Under the pieces are notes generated by a model that saw nothing but the letters and a program-made list of their open reading frames with translations, ran no database searches and had not been told where the DNA came from. A stretch of 64,000 nucleotides of DNA, from NCBI RefSeq assembly GCF_024807945.1, contig NZ_JANUFD010000010.1, positions 1 through 64,000 of the forward strand, read 5' to 3'. A program made the translations under genes and the position numbers. This stretch comes from Pseudomonas sp. JUb42. GTDB lineage: Bacteria; Pseudomonadota; Gammaproteobacteria; Pseudomonadales; Pseudomonadaceae. Below are positions 25,323 through 34,588 of this stretch, piece by piece. Within the stretch, counting starts at the first letter, position 1. Each line of letters begins with the position of its first letter.

Positions 25323-26056
25323 TGGGTGCTCTCCTGGGCGGTGGCGATCGGCGTGGCGGCTTGCGGCAGGGCCTTGAGTTCGCGGCTCAGGCGCTGGTCG
25401 AAGCGATACAGGCGGATGGAATGGATGATGAACACGCTGATCGCCGTAGGGATGCCCCAGACCGCGATATGCATCGGTTCGACATCGATGCCGGCGCCGA
25501 GCAGGAAGGTGTGCATCAAGGCAATGGCACCGAAGGCGACAAAGATGTCTTCACCGAAAAACAGGCCGATATTGTCGGTGGCCGCACACAGGGCCAACAG
25601 CTTGATGCGGATGGCTTCCGGCAGCTTGCCGAAACGCGATTCCGCCGCGCCTTCGGCCATGGGCGCCAGCAAAGGACGGACCATCTGCGGATGCCCACCA
25701 AGGCTGGTCAAGCCCAGTGCTGCGGTGGTCTCGCGGACGAACAGGTAAGCGATCAACAACCGCCCGGCGGTGGCACCGGTGAAACGCGCGATCCAGTTCT
25801 GCGCATGCAGACGCAGGCCGTGGCGCTCCAGCAGGCCGATCACGGCCAGGGGCAGGAGGATGATCAGGGGCAAGGTGCGGGTCTTGATGAACCCGGCGCC
25901 GATGGTGCTGAGGATGGTGTCCAACGGCATGCTCGCGGCGAACCCGGTAGCGACTGCCGCCAGGGCGACCACCAGCATCGGGTTGAAGCGCAGGACAAAA
26001 CCCAGAACGATAACCAGCACGCCCAGCAGCGGCCAGAGATTGATAGCGGTTTGCAT
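25319..26056 (-). CDS. DUF969 family membrane permease
   Basis: 245 residues with several hydrophobic helices (INLWPLLGVLVIVLGFVLRF at the start) and the family segment RETTAALGLTSLGGHPQMVRPL. It is the partner of DUF979. The start at 26056 follows AAGAGACG; a 22-residue extension to 26122 is not hydrophobic and lacks a ribosome site. It is downstream of the OprD-type porin on the same strand (261-base gap containing a REP pair), which suggests outer- and inner-membrane steps for the same nutrient. Confidence 0.85.
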   Translation of the reverse strand: MQTAINLWPLLGVLVIVLGFVLRFNPMLVVALAAVATGFAASMPLDTILSTIGAGFIKTRTLPLIILLPLAVIGLLERHGLRLHAQNWIARFTGATAGRLLIAYLFVRETTAALGLTSLGGHPQMVRPLLAPMAEGAAESRFGKLPEAIRIKLLALCAATDNIGLFFGEDIFVAFGAIALMHTFLLGAGIDVEPMHIAVWGIPTAISVFIIHSIRLYRFDQRLSRELKALPQAATPIATAQESTQ

Positions 26057-26196
26057 AGGTAACGTCTCTTCGTTGTCAGCCTTGCGGGCTGGAAAAACGG
26101 CGGAAAACACATCGGGTGTCATCCCGGCTGACAGTTGTCACAGCAGGGATTGGGCCACTCTGGTCAAACACGGCAAACATCCGGATTGCAATGCTT

Positions 26197-26284
26197 GTGG
26201 AAGCGAGGCTTGCCCGCGAAACGGTCACAGCGGTGTGTCAGAAATACCGAGTCAGCGTTCTTCGCGGGCAAGCCACGCTCCCAC
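26197..26284. repeat. REP pair, GCTTGCCCGCGAA type
   Basis: 88-bp inverted pair. The left arm has GTGGAAGCGAGGCTTGCCCG and the right arm CGGGCAAGCCACGCTCCCAC, with two mismatches. It lies between the porin and DUF969 genes. Confidence 0.9.
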
Positions 26285-26317
26285 AGAGATCCAAGGATCC
26301 AGTGTTCGCACAAGCTG

Positions 26318-27553
26318 TTACCAAAGCGGCAATGTGTAGCTGACAATCAGGCGGTTTTCGTCGAGGTCGTTACCGAAGTTGGAGCGCACGGTAGCGTTAC
26401 GCCATTTGACCCCCAGGTTCTTCAGGGCGCCACTCTGGATCACGTAACCGATGTCCATGTTGCGTTCCCATTCCTTGCCTTCGCCGCCAGCGGCACGCTG
26501 TACGTTGTCGCCGGATACGTAGCGGGTCATGAAGGTCAGGCCAGGGATGCCCAGGGAGGCGAAGTCGTAGTCGTAGCGGGCCTGCCAGGAACGTTCATGG
26601 ATGTTGGCGAAGTCGCCGATCTGGATAAAGTTGACCAGATACGGATCGCTGCCGGTGATGTAGGGGAACGGGTCGCTGCCGCTCATGCGCTGGTAACCGG
26701 CGCCGAACGAGTGAGCGTTGAGTTTGTAGGTGACCATGCCGCCCATGGCACGGTTGTCCAGATCGCGGAAATTGCCGTCTTCCGAGCTTTTCGAGTAACG
26801 CAGGTCGGTCTTCAGGCTCTGCCCGGCACCCAGGGGCAGAACATGCACCAGGCCGCCGTAATACTGGTCGTAGACATTTTCCAGTTGTGCGTAACGGGCA
26901 CTCAGGGACAGTTGCGGAGTGATCTGGTAGTCGCCGCCGCCAAAGTTGAAGTCGTTGCTCAGGCCGCCGATGCGGTTGGCGGTCATTTCGGTAAAGTCGG
27001 TGGAACTGTTGGCCTTGATCCGGTCAATGTGACCGCCGATAAACTTGAAGTTGGTCAGGTCCTGAGAAGTGACCAGGCCGCCGCGGAAGGTCTGCGGCAA
27101 CAGGCGGGTATCGTTGGAGGACACCACCGGATCGCGGAAGAACAGCGTGCCGACTTTCAGTTCAGTCTTGGAGATCTTGGCCTTGGCGGTCAGGCCCAGT
27201 TTGGCGTAGTCATCCTGGGAACCGCCGGAAGACAGATCCGCTGGCAACAGGCCGGTACCTGCCGTACCCGAACCGGAGTCGAGCTTGAGGCCGACCATGC
27301 CCAGGGCGTCCAGGCCGAAACCGACGGTGCCGGCGGTGTAGCCCGATTGCAGACGCAGCAGGAAGCCCTGTGCCCACTCTTCAGCCTTGTCCCGGGCGCC
27401 GCTCTGGCGGAAGTCACGGTTGAAGTAGAAGTTGCGCGCTTCCAGTTCGCCCTTGCTGTCGGCGAGAAAATCCGCCTGAGCCTGCAGGCCGTAGCCCAAT
27501 GTGCTGGTACCCAGTGCAAGCGCACAGAAAACCTTGAGTTTATGCTCGTACAT
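26318..27553 (-). CDS. OprD-family outer-membrane porin
   Basis: 411 residues. A signal peptide ends near LQAQA (about residue 27), followed by OprD hallmarks: DFLADSKGELEARNFYFNRDFR, KAEEWAQGFLL and MVTYKLNAHSFGAGYQRM, with a terminal aromatic (LPLW) for outer-membrane insertion. OprD channels take up basic amino acids (OccD) or carboxylates (OccK). The DUF969/979 neighbours, linked elsewhere to pyroglutamate peptidase, hint at a pyroglutamate-like substrate, but this is weak. It is divergent from a LysR gene. Confidence 0.92.
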   Translation of the reverse strand: MYEHKLKVFCALALGTSTLGYGLQAQADFLADSKGELEARNFYFNRDFRQSGARDKAEEWAQGFLLRLQSGYTAGTVGFGLDALGMVGLKLDSGSGTAGTGLLPADLSSGGSQDDYAKLGLTAKAKISKTELKVGTLFFRDPVVSSNDTRLLPQTFRGGLVTSQDLTNFKFIGGHIDRIKANSSTDFTEMTANRIGGLSNDFNFGGGDYQITPQLSLSARYAQLENVYDQYYGGLVHVLPLGAGQSLKTDLRYSKSSEDGNFRDLDNRAMGGMVTYKLNAHSFGAGYQRMSGSDPFPYITGSDPYLVNFIQIGDFANIHERSWQARYDYDFASLGIPGLTFMTRYVSGDNVQRAAGGEGKEWERNMDIGYVIQSGALKNLGVKWRNATVRSNFGNDLDENRLIVSYTLPLW

Positions 27554-27840
27554 TTACAGCCTCCCCTTGAGCGCACAGCGGCGTTGGGCCGTCTGCTGGC
27601 AGAGCGCATTTGTTATTGAAATGGCGCGGCACAAGGAGCCGTCACCCCGAAGGCCTGTCCCTGCTGGCTTTACGCTGCGGGGGTGACCTCTCTCGTCGGG
27701 GTCAATCTTTCGGCAAGGTGGCGTTTTGCGTCCAACGGGAAAAAACCGCTATGCCTCATAAGAATTTCTTTTCACTGTCTGGCATATAACCTGCAATTTC
27801 CTATGGATATGCATTGGCCTTTTGAAGCAGGAATCCCCCG

Positions 27841-28770
27841 TTGAACCTTAAATTTCTGGAAACATTCGTCTGGGTCGCGCGCCTGAAAAGCTTCCGGCTG
27901 ACGGCGGAAAAACTCTTCAGCACCCAGGCGTCGATTTCCAGCCGTATCGCCGCCCTGGAGGACGAAATGGGCGTGCGCCTGTTCGTGCGCGACTCCAAGG
28001 GTGTGTCCCTGACACCCGAAGGACAGCGGGTGCTGGAATACGCCGAGCACATGATGGATACGATGCAAAGCATGAAGGCGGCGATCAAGGATCCGCGCCA
28101 GGTGCGCGGGCGGATACGCATCGGGGCAATGGATACGGTCATACACACTTGGCTCAGCCCGCTGGTAACACGCTTGATGAAGTGTTACCCGCTACTGGAG
28201 ATCGAGCTGACCGCCGACACCGCCAGCAACCTCTGTGCGCAACTGGAAAAGGGTTATCAGGACATCATTTTCCAGACCGACATGCTGCGTTTCGACAGCG
28301 TGCGCAATGCCGTGCTGATCCGCTATCCGATGCACTGGGTGGTGCCCACCGGCTCGCCGTACGACCGCACTTACGAGTCACTGGAAGAGCTGTCCCAGGA
28401 GCGCATCGTCACTTTCTCGCGTAACTCGCGGCCCCATCAGGACATCCTCAACCTGCTGCACAATGCCAATATCATCAACCCGCGGATCAACTGCGTGAAC
28501 TCGGCCTCGGCCATCACCCGCCTGGTACGGGACGGCTTCGGCATCGGCGCCATGCCCGCACAACTGGTGCGCGGTGAACTGGCCCAGGGCGTATTGACCC
28601 TGCTCAACGACATCGCCTTGCCCTCGGTGATGGACATCGTCGCCAGCTGGCGCAGTGGCGCGGGGATGGAGTTGGTGGAAGATATCGTCAGCTTGACCCG
28701 GGAAGTGGTCGAGGAATTTCACGCCGAATCGCCGCGCGGGGCGGTGCCTTATGTGTTGGATGTTCTGTAG
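27841..28770 (+). CDS. LysR-family regulator divergent from the porin gene
   Basis: 309 residues starting with TTG at 27841, seven bases after AGGAA. The HTH is NLKFLETFVWVARLKSFRLT plus STQASISSRIAALEDEM; the effector domain includes VRDGFGIGAMPAQLVRGEL. Divergence from the oprD-DUF969-DUF979 group across 287 bases makes that group its likely target. Confidence 0.9.
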   Translation: MNLKFLETFVWVARLKSFRLTAEKLFSTQASISSRIAALEDEMGVRLFVRDSKGVSLTPEGQRVLEYAEHMMDTMQSMKAAIKDPRQVRGRIRIGAMDTVIHTWLSPLVTRLMKCYPLLEIELTADTASNLCAQLEKGYQDIIFQTDMLRFDSVRNAVLIRYPMHWVVPTGSPYDRTYESLEELSQERIVTFSRNSRPHQDILNLLHNANIINPRINCVNSASAITRLVRDGFGIGAMPAQLVRGELAQGVLTLLNDIALPSVMDIVASWRSGAGMELVEDIVSLTREVVEEFHAESPRGAVPYVLDVL

Positions 28771-29091
28771 CCCTTTCAGCCACTCACGCAAAACGATGTG
28801 AGAGAAAATTCTGTGGGAGCGAATTCATTCGCGAAAAGGCCGGTAGATTCGACGCATCTTCATCGCCTGGAACACCGCTTTCGCGAATGAATTCGCTCCC
28901 ACAATTTGCCTTATCACCACCTCTTTGCGCACCTGATTGGCGCACCTTATAGATAGCAGAAGCACTTGCGCGCCCCATCACTGCCCACAAAAAAAACCAA
29001 TGCCCGCCCCGTCTTTTTTCTCGTTCGACAAAGCCCTTCGCCTCATTAAACCTGCAAGTCGGGTTTGCCAGCATTGATCACGGGAGGCGTC
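28771..29091. other. Intergenic region upstream of dCache chemoreceptor
   Basis: Contains a 90-bp REP doublet (28813-28902). The remainder, 28903-29091, should carry the chemoreceptor promoter; I see TAAA at 29047-29050 with GCCA 16 bases on, only a poor match to a FliA promoter. Confidence 0.4.
28813..28902. repeat. REP doublet (REPIN), GAATTCATTCGCGAA type
   Basis: A 90-bp doublet with well-paired arms and the common CATCGCCTGGAACACCGC interior. Confidence 0.94.
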
Positions 29092-30981
29092 ATGCGCATG
29101 TCACTAAAGTTCGGCCACAAGATTCTGTTCGGCGCCTGCCTGATCGTAGTCGTGGTGTTTCTATCCTTTGCCCTGTTCAACGACTATCGCCAGAGCACCA
29201 GTACCCGCGAGGCGCTGCAACGCAACTTGCAGGGCATGGGCAAGGTGTTGGGCATCAATATCGAGAGCTGGCTATCGGGACGGATTCTGTTGTTGCAAGG
29301 CGTGGCCGAAAGCATGGCCGCTGAGCCAACGCCGGAGAACATTGCGCGCCTGCTGGAGCAGGACATCGTCACCTCAACTTTTGTTGCCAGCTATGTCGGC
29401 CTGGCTGACGGGCGCTTCGTCATTCGCCCGCAGCGGGTCATGCCCGATGGCTTCGATGCCCGCCAGCGACCCTGGTACAAGGATGCTGCCCAGAGCCTCA
29501 AGCCGGCGTTGACCGAACCCTATATCGGCGCAGGCACGGATTATCTGGTGATGACCCAGGCGGTGCCGATCAACGCCAAGGGCCAGGTCGCCGGGGTGTT
29601 GGGCGCTAACCTCAGCCTGGAGCAACTGGCCAGGATCATCAACGCCGTAGACCTCAACGGTATCGGCTATGCGTTCCTGGTCAGTGCCGACGGCAAGATT
29701 CTGGTGCACCCGGACAAGGCCCTGGTGACCAAAACCCTGGCCCAGGCCTTCCCCAATGGCGCTCCGACAATCAGTAGCGACTTCAGCGAAGTCGAGGAAA
29801 ACGGCGCCACCCGCATCATCACCTTCACGCCGATCGGTGGGCTGCCATCGGTGAAGTGGTCGATCGGTCTGTCCGTGGATAAAGATAAAGCTTACGCCGC
29901 GCTGCATGAATTCCGTCGCTCGGCGCTGATAGCAACTATCGTCGCCGTGCTGGTCACCCTGGCCTTGCTCGGCCTGCTGATCCAGGCGCTGCTGCGCCCG
30001 CTGCACAGCATGGGTAAGGCCATGGAATCCATTGCCGAAGGTGAAGGCGATCTGACCCAACGCCTGAACAGCCAGTCCAGAGATGAGTTCGGCGTACTGG
30101 CCCAATCCTTCAACCGTTTTGTCGAGCGCATCCAGCAGTCCATCGGCCAGGTGCTGACTTCCAGCAGCCAGGTGACCGCCCTCGCCACTCGGGTCAGCCA
30201 GGCGTCGCACTCGTCACTGGACAGCTCCGACGCCCAGGCCGCCCTGACCCATAACGTCGCCGCGGCAATCAATCAGTTGGGCGCCGCCGCCCAGGAAATC
30301 GCCCAGAACGCCGCCCATGCCTCCCACCGCGCCGCCGATGCCCGGGAGCAGACCGAGCATGGTCGGCAAGTGGTCGAGCGCAGCCTGCTGGCGATGTCGC
30401 AGCTGTCATCCCAGGTGATCAGCACCCGCCAGGACATCGAGAGTCTCAACGACAAGACCCTGCGCATCGGCCGTATCCTCGATGTGATCAAGGGGATTTC
30501 CGACCAGACCAATCTGCTGGCCCTCAACGCCGCCATCGAAGCAGCAAGGGCCGGGGACGCCGGACGCGGCTTTGCCGTGGTCTCCGATGAAGTACGCAGC
30601 CTGGCCCAGCGCACCCAACAGTCGGCCAATGAAATCCAGAGCATGATCGAGGAATTGCAGGTCGGTGCCAGCAGTGCGGTCACCGCCATGCTCGCCAGCC
30701 AGCGCCACAGCGATGACAACGTCAAGACCGCGCACTTGGCCGGGGAACGCCTGAACAGTGTGCTGGCAGGGATCGGCGAGATGAACGAGATCAACGTCTC
30801 CATGGCCGCCGCAACGGAAGAACAGACCTCAGTGGTGGATAACCTGGACCGGGATATCAGCCATATCACCGACCTGAACCAGGCCATGGTCGGTAACCTG
30901 AAGTCGACGTTGCAGGCGTGTACCGAACTGGAAGATCAGTCGAAGCGGTTGCAGCAACTGGTCAATACCTTCCGTATCTAA
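29092..30981 (+). CDS. Methyl-accepting chemotaxis protein, dCache sensor
   Basis: About 630 residues: an N-terminal membrane helix, a long periplasmic dCache_1 domain (about 35-275), a second membrane helix (IATIVAVLVTLALLGLLIQA), HAMP, then the signalling hairpin with ISDQTNLLALNAAIEAARAG. The amino-acid-type dCache motif is only partly kept: RPWYKDA is present, but a Phe replaces the upstream Tyr and GANLS replaces the usual G-x-D-I/L-S, losing the amine-binding Asp. It may therefore bind something other than amino acids. GGGAGG precedes two close ATGs (29092, 29098); either may be used. Confidence 0.93.
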   Translation: MRMSLKFGHKILFGACLIVVVVFLSFALFNDYRQSTSTREALQRNLQGMGKVLGINIESWLSGRILLLQGVAESMAAEPTPENIARLLEQDIVTSTFVASYVGLADGRFVIRPQRVMPDGFDARQRPWYKDAAQSLKPALTEPYIGAGTDYLVMTQAVPINAKGQVAGVLGANLSLEQLARIINAVDLNGIGYAFLVSADGKILVHPDKALVTKTLAQAFPNGAPTISSDFSEVEENGATRIITFTPIGGLPSVKWSIGLSVDKDKAYAALHEFRRSALIATIVAVLVTLALLGLLIQALLRPLHSMGKAMESIAEGEGDLTQRLNSQSRDEFGVLAQSFNRFVERIQQSIGQVLTSSSQVTALATRVSQASHSSLDSSDAQAALTHNVAAAINQLGAAAQEIAQNAAHASHRAADAREQTEHGRQVVERSLLAMSQLSSQVISTRQDIESLNDKTLRIGRILDVIKGISDQTNLLALNAAIEAARAGDAGRGFAVVSDEVRSLAQRTQQSANEIQSMIEELQVGASSAVTAMLASQRHSDDNVKTAHLAGERLNSVLAGIGEMNEINVSMAAATEEQTSVVDNLDRDISHITDLNQAMVGNLKSTLQACTELEDQSKRLQQLVNTFRI

Positions 30982-31011
30982 AACTTGGACCTCACACTTT
31001 ACGCTCCCCCA

Positions 31012-31101
31012 GTGGGACCGGCTTTAGCCGGGAAAAGGCCGGTACAGGCAAAACATCTTCGGTGTCAGAGCCATTGCCTTCCCGGCTGAAGCCGGTCCCA
31101 C
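31012..31101. repeat. REP doublet, GGCTTTAGCCGGGAA type, 90 bp
   Basis: Arms GTGGGACCGGCTTTAGCCGG and CCGGCTGAAGCCGGTCCCAC with one mismatch. The spacing is exactly 90 bp although the head sequence belongs to another REP class. It lies between convergent genes. Confidence 0.92.
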
Positions 31102-31135
31102 AAAAAACCCGTTCAAGCCAAGACAGTCGCCAACA

Positions 31136-32020
31136 TCACTCCCCCCGATGCCGGATAAAGGTATCCAGCAGCCAGGTTCCCGCCGGCCCCAGGCTGCGCT
31201 GGCGCGACCAGATCACGTCCACTGCCGAGCTGCGCGGCCAGCCGGGAACGTCGAGTTCCTTCAGCCGCCCGCCCGCATACCCCGAGACCAGCCAGCGCGG
31301 CAACGCCGACCAGCCGAAGCCGAACGCTGCCATATCCATCAGCAGCAAGTAATTGGGCGCCGACCAACTGCGATGGCCGCTGGTGGGCAGGTCGTCGGTG
31401 GGCACACCCTGGTCGACCAGGGTATTCAGGCGCAGGGCGCGATAGCCTGCCAGCTTCTGATAATCCACCGCCGTCTCTGCTGCTAGCGGATGTTTATGAC
31501 CGACGAACAGACCGAAATCGGCGCGTTCGGCAATGGTCGCGTAGCCGACTTCCGGCGGATAAGCCGCTTGCGCCGACAGTAACCCCAGTGAAGCGCGGCC
31601 CGACTGGATCAGGTTGATCGCATCGCCGTGCTCGGCAAACACACATTCCAGCTCAAGCTCGGGAAAGCGCTCGTCCAGTTCGCTCATGCGCGCTTCGAAG
31701 TCGGTAAAGGGGTTGGCATCGGACAGCACCAGGGTCAGGCGCGGCTCCATGCCCTCGGCCAGGCGCCCGGCGGCGCGGCGCAGTTTGTCCGAGGCAGCGA
31801 GCACATCCTCGATACGACCGAGCATCGCCCTGCCTGCTTCGGTCAGCACCGGGTGCCGGGCAGATCGATCGAAAAGCTCCAGGCCCAGATCGATTTCCAG
31901 GCGGGCAATGGCTTCGCTGACGGTGGACTGGCTCTTGCCCAGACGCCGCGCCGCCGCGCTGAAAGAACCCAGGGCAACGGTCTGGGCAAACGCCTCAAGC
32001 GCTTCGGGGGAGTAATTCAT
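31136..32020 (-). CDS. LysR-family regulator divergent from PACE pump
   Basis: 294 residues. HTH: NYSPEALEAFAQTVALGSFS and GKSQSTVSEAIARLE. The effector domain follows. I use the ATG at 32020; a 14-residue extension to 32062 would run into the pump's promoter region. It is divergent from the PACE efflux gene with an 89-base gap, the same arrangement as AceR-AceI of Acinetobacter, which suggests inducible control of the pump. Confidence 0.87.
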   Translation of the reverse strand: MNYSPEALEAFAQTVALGSFSAAARRLGKSQSTVSEAIARLEIDLGLELFDRSARHPVLTEAGRAMLGRIEDVLAASDKLRRAAGRLAEGMEPRLTLVLSDANPFTDFEARMSELDERFPELELECVFAEHGDAINLIQSGRASLGLLSAQAAYPPEVGYATIAERADFGLFVGHKHPLAAETAVDYQKLAGYRALRLNTLVDQGVPTDDLPTSGHRSWSAPNYLLLMDMAAFGFGWSALPRWLVSGYAGGRLKELDVPGWPRSSAVDVIWSRQRSLGPAGTWLLDTFIRHRGE

Positions 32021-32109
32021 ATATCGGTTTTTCCGATGGAGACCATTTTCACTGTAACGCAAGGACCGATGACAATGCAGGCCTGTTTCGCATCAAGAGA
32101 AAACCTGTC

Positions 32110-32559
32110 ATGCCTGCCAAGGGGAAATCCCTCAAAGAACGCGCCTTCCATGCCCTGCTGTTCGAGATCATCGGCGTGCTGCTGTTCGCGCCATTGCTCG
32201 CCTGGCTCATGGATCATTCATTGAGCCGCATGGGCGCCATGACGGTGATGGTGTCAACTGCTGCCATGCTCTGGAATATGCTGTTCAACAGCCTGTTCGA
32301 CCGCTTGCGGGCGCGGCTGCAACTGGCCATGTCCATGGGCCTGCGCGTGCTGCATGCCTTGGCGTTCGAGGGGGGATTGGTGCTGGTGGTGGTGCCGCTG
32401 GCGGCGTGGTGGCTGTCGATCAGCCTGTGGGATGCGTTGTTGCTGGATATCGGCCTGCTGTTGCTGTTCTTGCCATATACCCTGATGTTCAACTGGCTCT
32501 ACGACACCCTGCGTGAGCGCCTGGCGCCCGCAGGGGGCGCCAGGGCAGCAGAGCGTTAA
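32110..32559 (+). CDS. PACE-family multidrug/biocide efflux pump
   Basis: 149 residues, four predicted membrane helices as two tandem bacterial transmembrane-pair repeats. The helix 1 motif RAFHALLFEIIGVLL contains the conserved membrane Glu (Glu19, equivalent to AceI Glu15) and the repeat-two motif RVLHALAFEGGLVL mirrors it. PACE proteins export cationic biocides such as chlorhexidine, or short-chain diamines. The stop codon overlaps the stop of the convergent SDR gene (TTAA). Confidence 0.9.
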   Translation: MPAKGKSLKERAFHALLFEIIGVLLFAPLLAWLMDHSLSRMGAMTVMVSTAAMLWNMLFNSLFDRLRARLQLAMSMGLRVLHALAFEGGLVLVVVPLAAWWLSISLWDALLLDIGLLLLFLPYTLMFNWLYDTLRERLAPAGGARAAER

Positions 32560-33263
32560 GCGGATTCAGGCAGGAACAGATACGGCGAGTGCGCCAGGCC
32601 GGCCTGGAGCTGTTTGGTGCCTTCGTCGGCGAACACTTCTTCCTTGCCCGCTTCCAGGGCGTCGAGGGTTTCAATGGCCACGGACTGCGGGGAAACCTTC
32701 GGCGCATCGAGGCCTTGGGTCAGGTCGGTGTCGACGAAGCCCACATGGAGACCCAGCACCTGGATGGCTTTCTCGCGAATGTCCATGCGCAGGGCGTTGG
32801 TAAAACTCCAGGCGGCTGACTTGCTCGCACAATAGGCAGTCAGGATCGGCAGCGAAACCCAGGTCGCGTTGGACAACACATTGACGATGGCACCGCCGCC
32901 ATTGGCCTCAAGCACCGGGACAAAGCCCTGGCTCATGCGGATCACGCCGTAGTAGTTGGTTTCGAAGAAGCGCCGCGAGTCCTCGATCACCGCCGCATCC
33001 AGGGAATTCTCCCGTACGCCGGCGATACCGGCGTTGTTGACCAGCAGCGTGACATCGCCGCACTGGGCAACGGCTGCGGCCACCGAGGCGTCGTCGGTCA
33101 CGTCGAGCTTGACCGCTACCACGCCCGGAATGTTGACGCCCTCGGGGTTACGTACCCCGGCATAGACCTTTTTCGCCCCGCGGGCGAGCAGCTCCTGGGC
33201 GAAGGCCAGGCCGATACCGCGGTTGGCGCCGGTGACGAAAGCGATGGAGTCTTTGACTTGCAT
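32556..33263 (-). CDS. Short-chain dehydrogenase/reductase
   Basis: 235 residues, classical SDR: TGANRGIG cofactor motif near residue 12, NNAG near 75, catalytic Ser in VLSNATW, and YCASK near 145. The substrate is unknown. AGGGGCAA precedes the ATG at 33263; an in-frame extension to 33308 is unsupported. It ends base-on-base with the convergent pump gene, so the shared stops leave no room for a terminator between them. Confidence 0.9.
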   Translation of the reverse strand: MQVKDSIAFVTGANRGIGLAFAQELLARGAKKVYAGVRNPEGVNIPGVVAVKLDVTDDASVAAAVAQCGDVTLLVNNAGIAGVRENSLDAAVIEDSRRFFETNYYGVIRMSQGFVPVLEANGGGAIVNVLSNATWVSLPILTAYCASKSAAWSFTNALRMDIREKAIQVLGLHVGFVDTDLTQGLDAPKVSPQSVAIETLDALEAGKEEVFADEGTKQLQAGLAHSPYLFLPESA

Positions 33264-33389
33264 GATGTTGCCCCTGCTGGAATGGGTGGCGAATAGGTTG
33301 GCGATCAATTGGATTATGATCGTAATCTTATAGGATAATGCCGGGTCCGCCCGCGAATCGCAAGGGGGTTTATCGGGTTACGACGAGAG

Positions 33390-33611
33390 TTACTGGTCTT
33401 CCCAGGGCAAAGCCTTGCCCGCCCGGACTTGAGCGTTGATCGAGCGCAGCAGGTCCAGGGGATCGCGATCAGTGCGCGCGTGGCTCTGCTCATCGACCCA
33501 GGTCGACACCTGGTGCCGGTCCAGGCCGGGGCGCAGATGGAGGATCTCCACCAGTTGCCGCTCACATTGCTGGGCGTAGGCCACTACGCTGGAAAACAAA
33601 GGGCTGTTCAT
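33390..33611 (-). CDS. Small hypothetical protein
   Basis: 73 residues, soluble and mixed-charge, with no motif I recognise. GAGGACC lies eleven bases before the ATG, rather far. It is on the same strand as the SDR gene, upstream of it by 126 bases, and divergent from the TetR gene. Confidence 0.6.
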   Translation of the reverse strand: MNSPLFSSVVAYAQQCERQLVEILHLRPGLDRHQVSTWVDEQSHARTDRDPLDLLRSINAQVRAGKALPWEDQ

Positions 33612-33750
33612 ATATGCGGGGGTCCTCGTCGTTCGTCCACCAGCGACATCAATATGCCAGTAGCGCCGCGCGGGTGCACCTGCCTTGAGCGGCGCGCGAA
33701 GCCGGTGCTACCATTCGCAACCGCCGGGCCGGCAAGGAATCAACGGGTTT

Positions 33751-34362
33751 ATGAGCAGTATTCGCGAGCGCAACAAAGAGCTGATCCTGCGCGCAGCCAG
33801 CGAGGAATTTGCCGACAAAGGCTTCGCTGCCAGCAAGACCAGCGATATCGCGATCAAGGCCGGGCTGCCCAAGCCCAACGTCTATTACTACTTCAAGTCC
33901 AAGGAAAACCTTTATCGCGAGGTGCTGGAAAGCATCATCGAACCGATTCTGCGCGCCTCCACACCGTTCAATCGCGACGGCGTCCCGGCCGATGTCCTGA
34001 GCGCCTACATCCGCTCCAAGATCCGCATTTCCCGCGACCTGCCCTTTGCTTCCAAAGTCTTCGCCAGCGAAATCATGCACGGCGCACCGCACCTGACGCC
34101 TGAACAGGTGCAGCAGCTCAACGGCCAGGCCAAGCACAATATCGACTGCATCCAGGCCTGGATCGACAGCGGCCAGATCGCCCCCATCGACCCTCATCAC
34201 CTGATGTTCAGCATCTGGGCCGCGACCCAGACCTACGCCGACTTCGACTGGCAGATCTCCAGCGTCACCGGCAAGGACAAGCTCGACGACAGCGATTACG
34301 AAGCCGCGACCCAGACCATCATCCGGCTGGTGCTCAAGGGGTGTGAGCTGGATCGGGTGTAG
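33751..34362 (+). CDS. TetR-family regulator (RutR-like)
   Basis: 203 residues. The N-terminal HTH is at about 10-55 (RAASEEFADKGFAASKTSDI, then AGLPKPNVYYYFKSKENLYR). The C-terminal domain, with LPFASKVFASEIMHGAP and ADFDWQISSVTG, resembles the RutR/YcdC C-terminal domain, which in RutR senses pyrimidines. The ligand here is unknown. AAGGAATC precedes the ATG at a slightly long spacing; an in-frame 22-residue extension to 33685 is not domain-like. No pyrimidine genes are nearby. Confidence 0.88.
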   Translation: MSSIRERNKELILRAASEEFADKGFAASKTSDIAIKAGLPKPNVYYYFKSKENLYREVLESIIEPILRASTPFNRDGVPADVLSAYIRSKIRISRDLPFASKVFASEIMHGAPHLTPEQVQQLNGQAKHNIDCIQAWIDSGQIAPIDPHHLMFSIWAATQTYADFDWQISSVTGKDKLDDSDYEAATQTIIRLVLKGCELDRV

Positions 34363-34402
34363 ACCTGTGTTCAGCTGGCGCAGAGATGTGGAAGCAGAAC
34401 CT

Positions 34403-34492
34403 GTGGGAGCGAATTCATTCGCGAATAGGCCTGTATATCCAATAAATCTGCTTCGTCTGGGATACCGCTTTCGCGAATGAATTCGCTCCCAC
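34403..34492. repeat. REP doublet (REPIN), GAATTCATTCGCGAA type
   Basis: A 90-bp doublet located between the TetR gene and the sRNA, with well-paired arms. Confidence 0.94.
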
Positions 34493-34563
34493 CAGATTAT
34501 TCCACCTGCCAAGTATTTGCTGCGCTCCCACAGCACTCGCTCCAGATCCATTTTCAAAGCCAT

Positions 34564-34588
34564 AAAAAAACCCGCCGAAGCGGGTTTT
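34564..34588 (-). terminator. Terminator of the RsmX-like RNA
   Basis: On the minus strand ACCCGC-TTCG-GCGGGT with an extremely stable tetraloop, followed by seven T. It is the 3' end of the sRNA. Confidence 0.93.
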
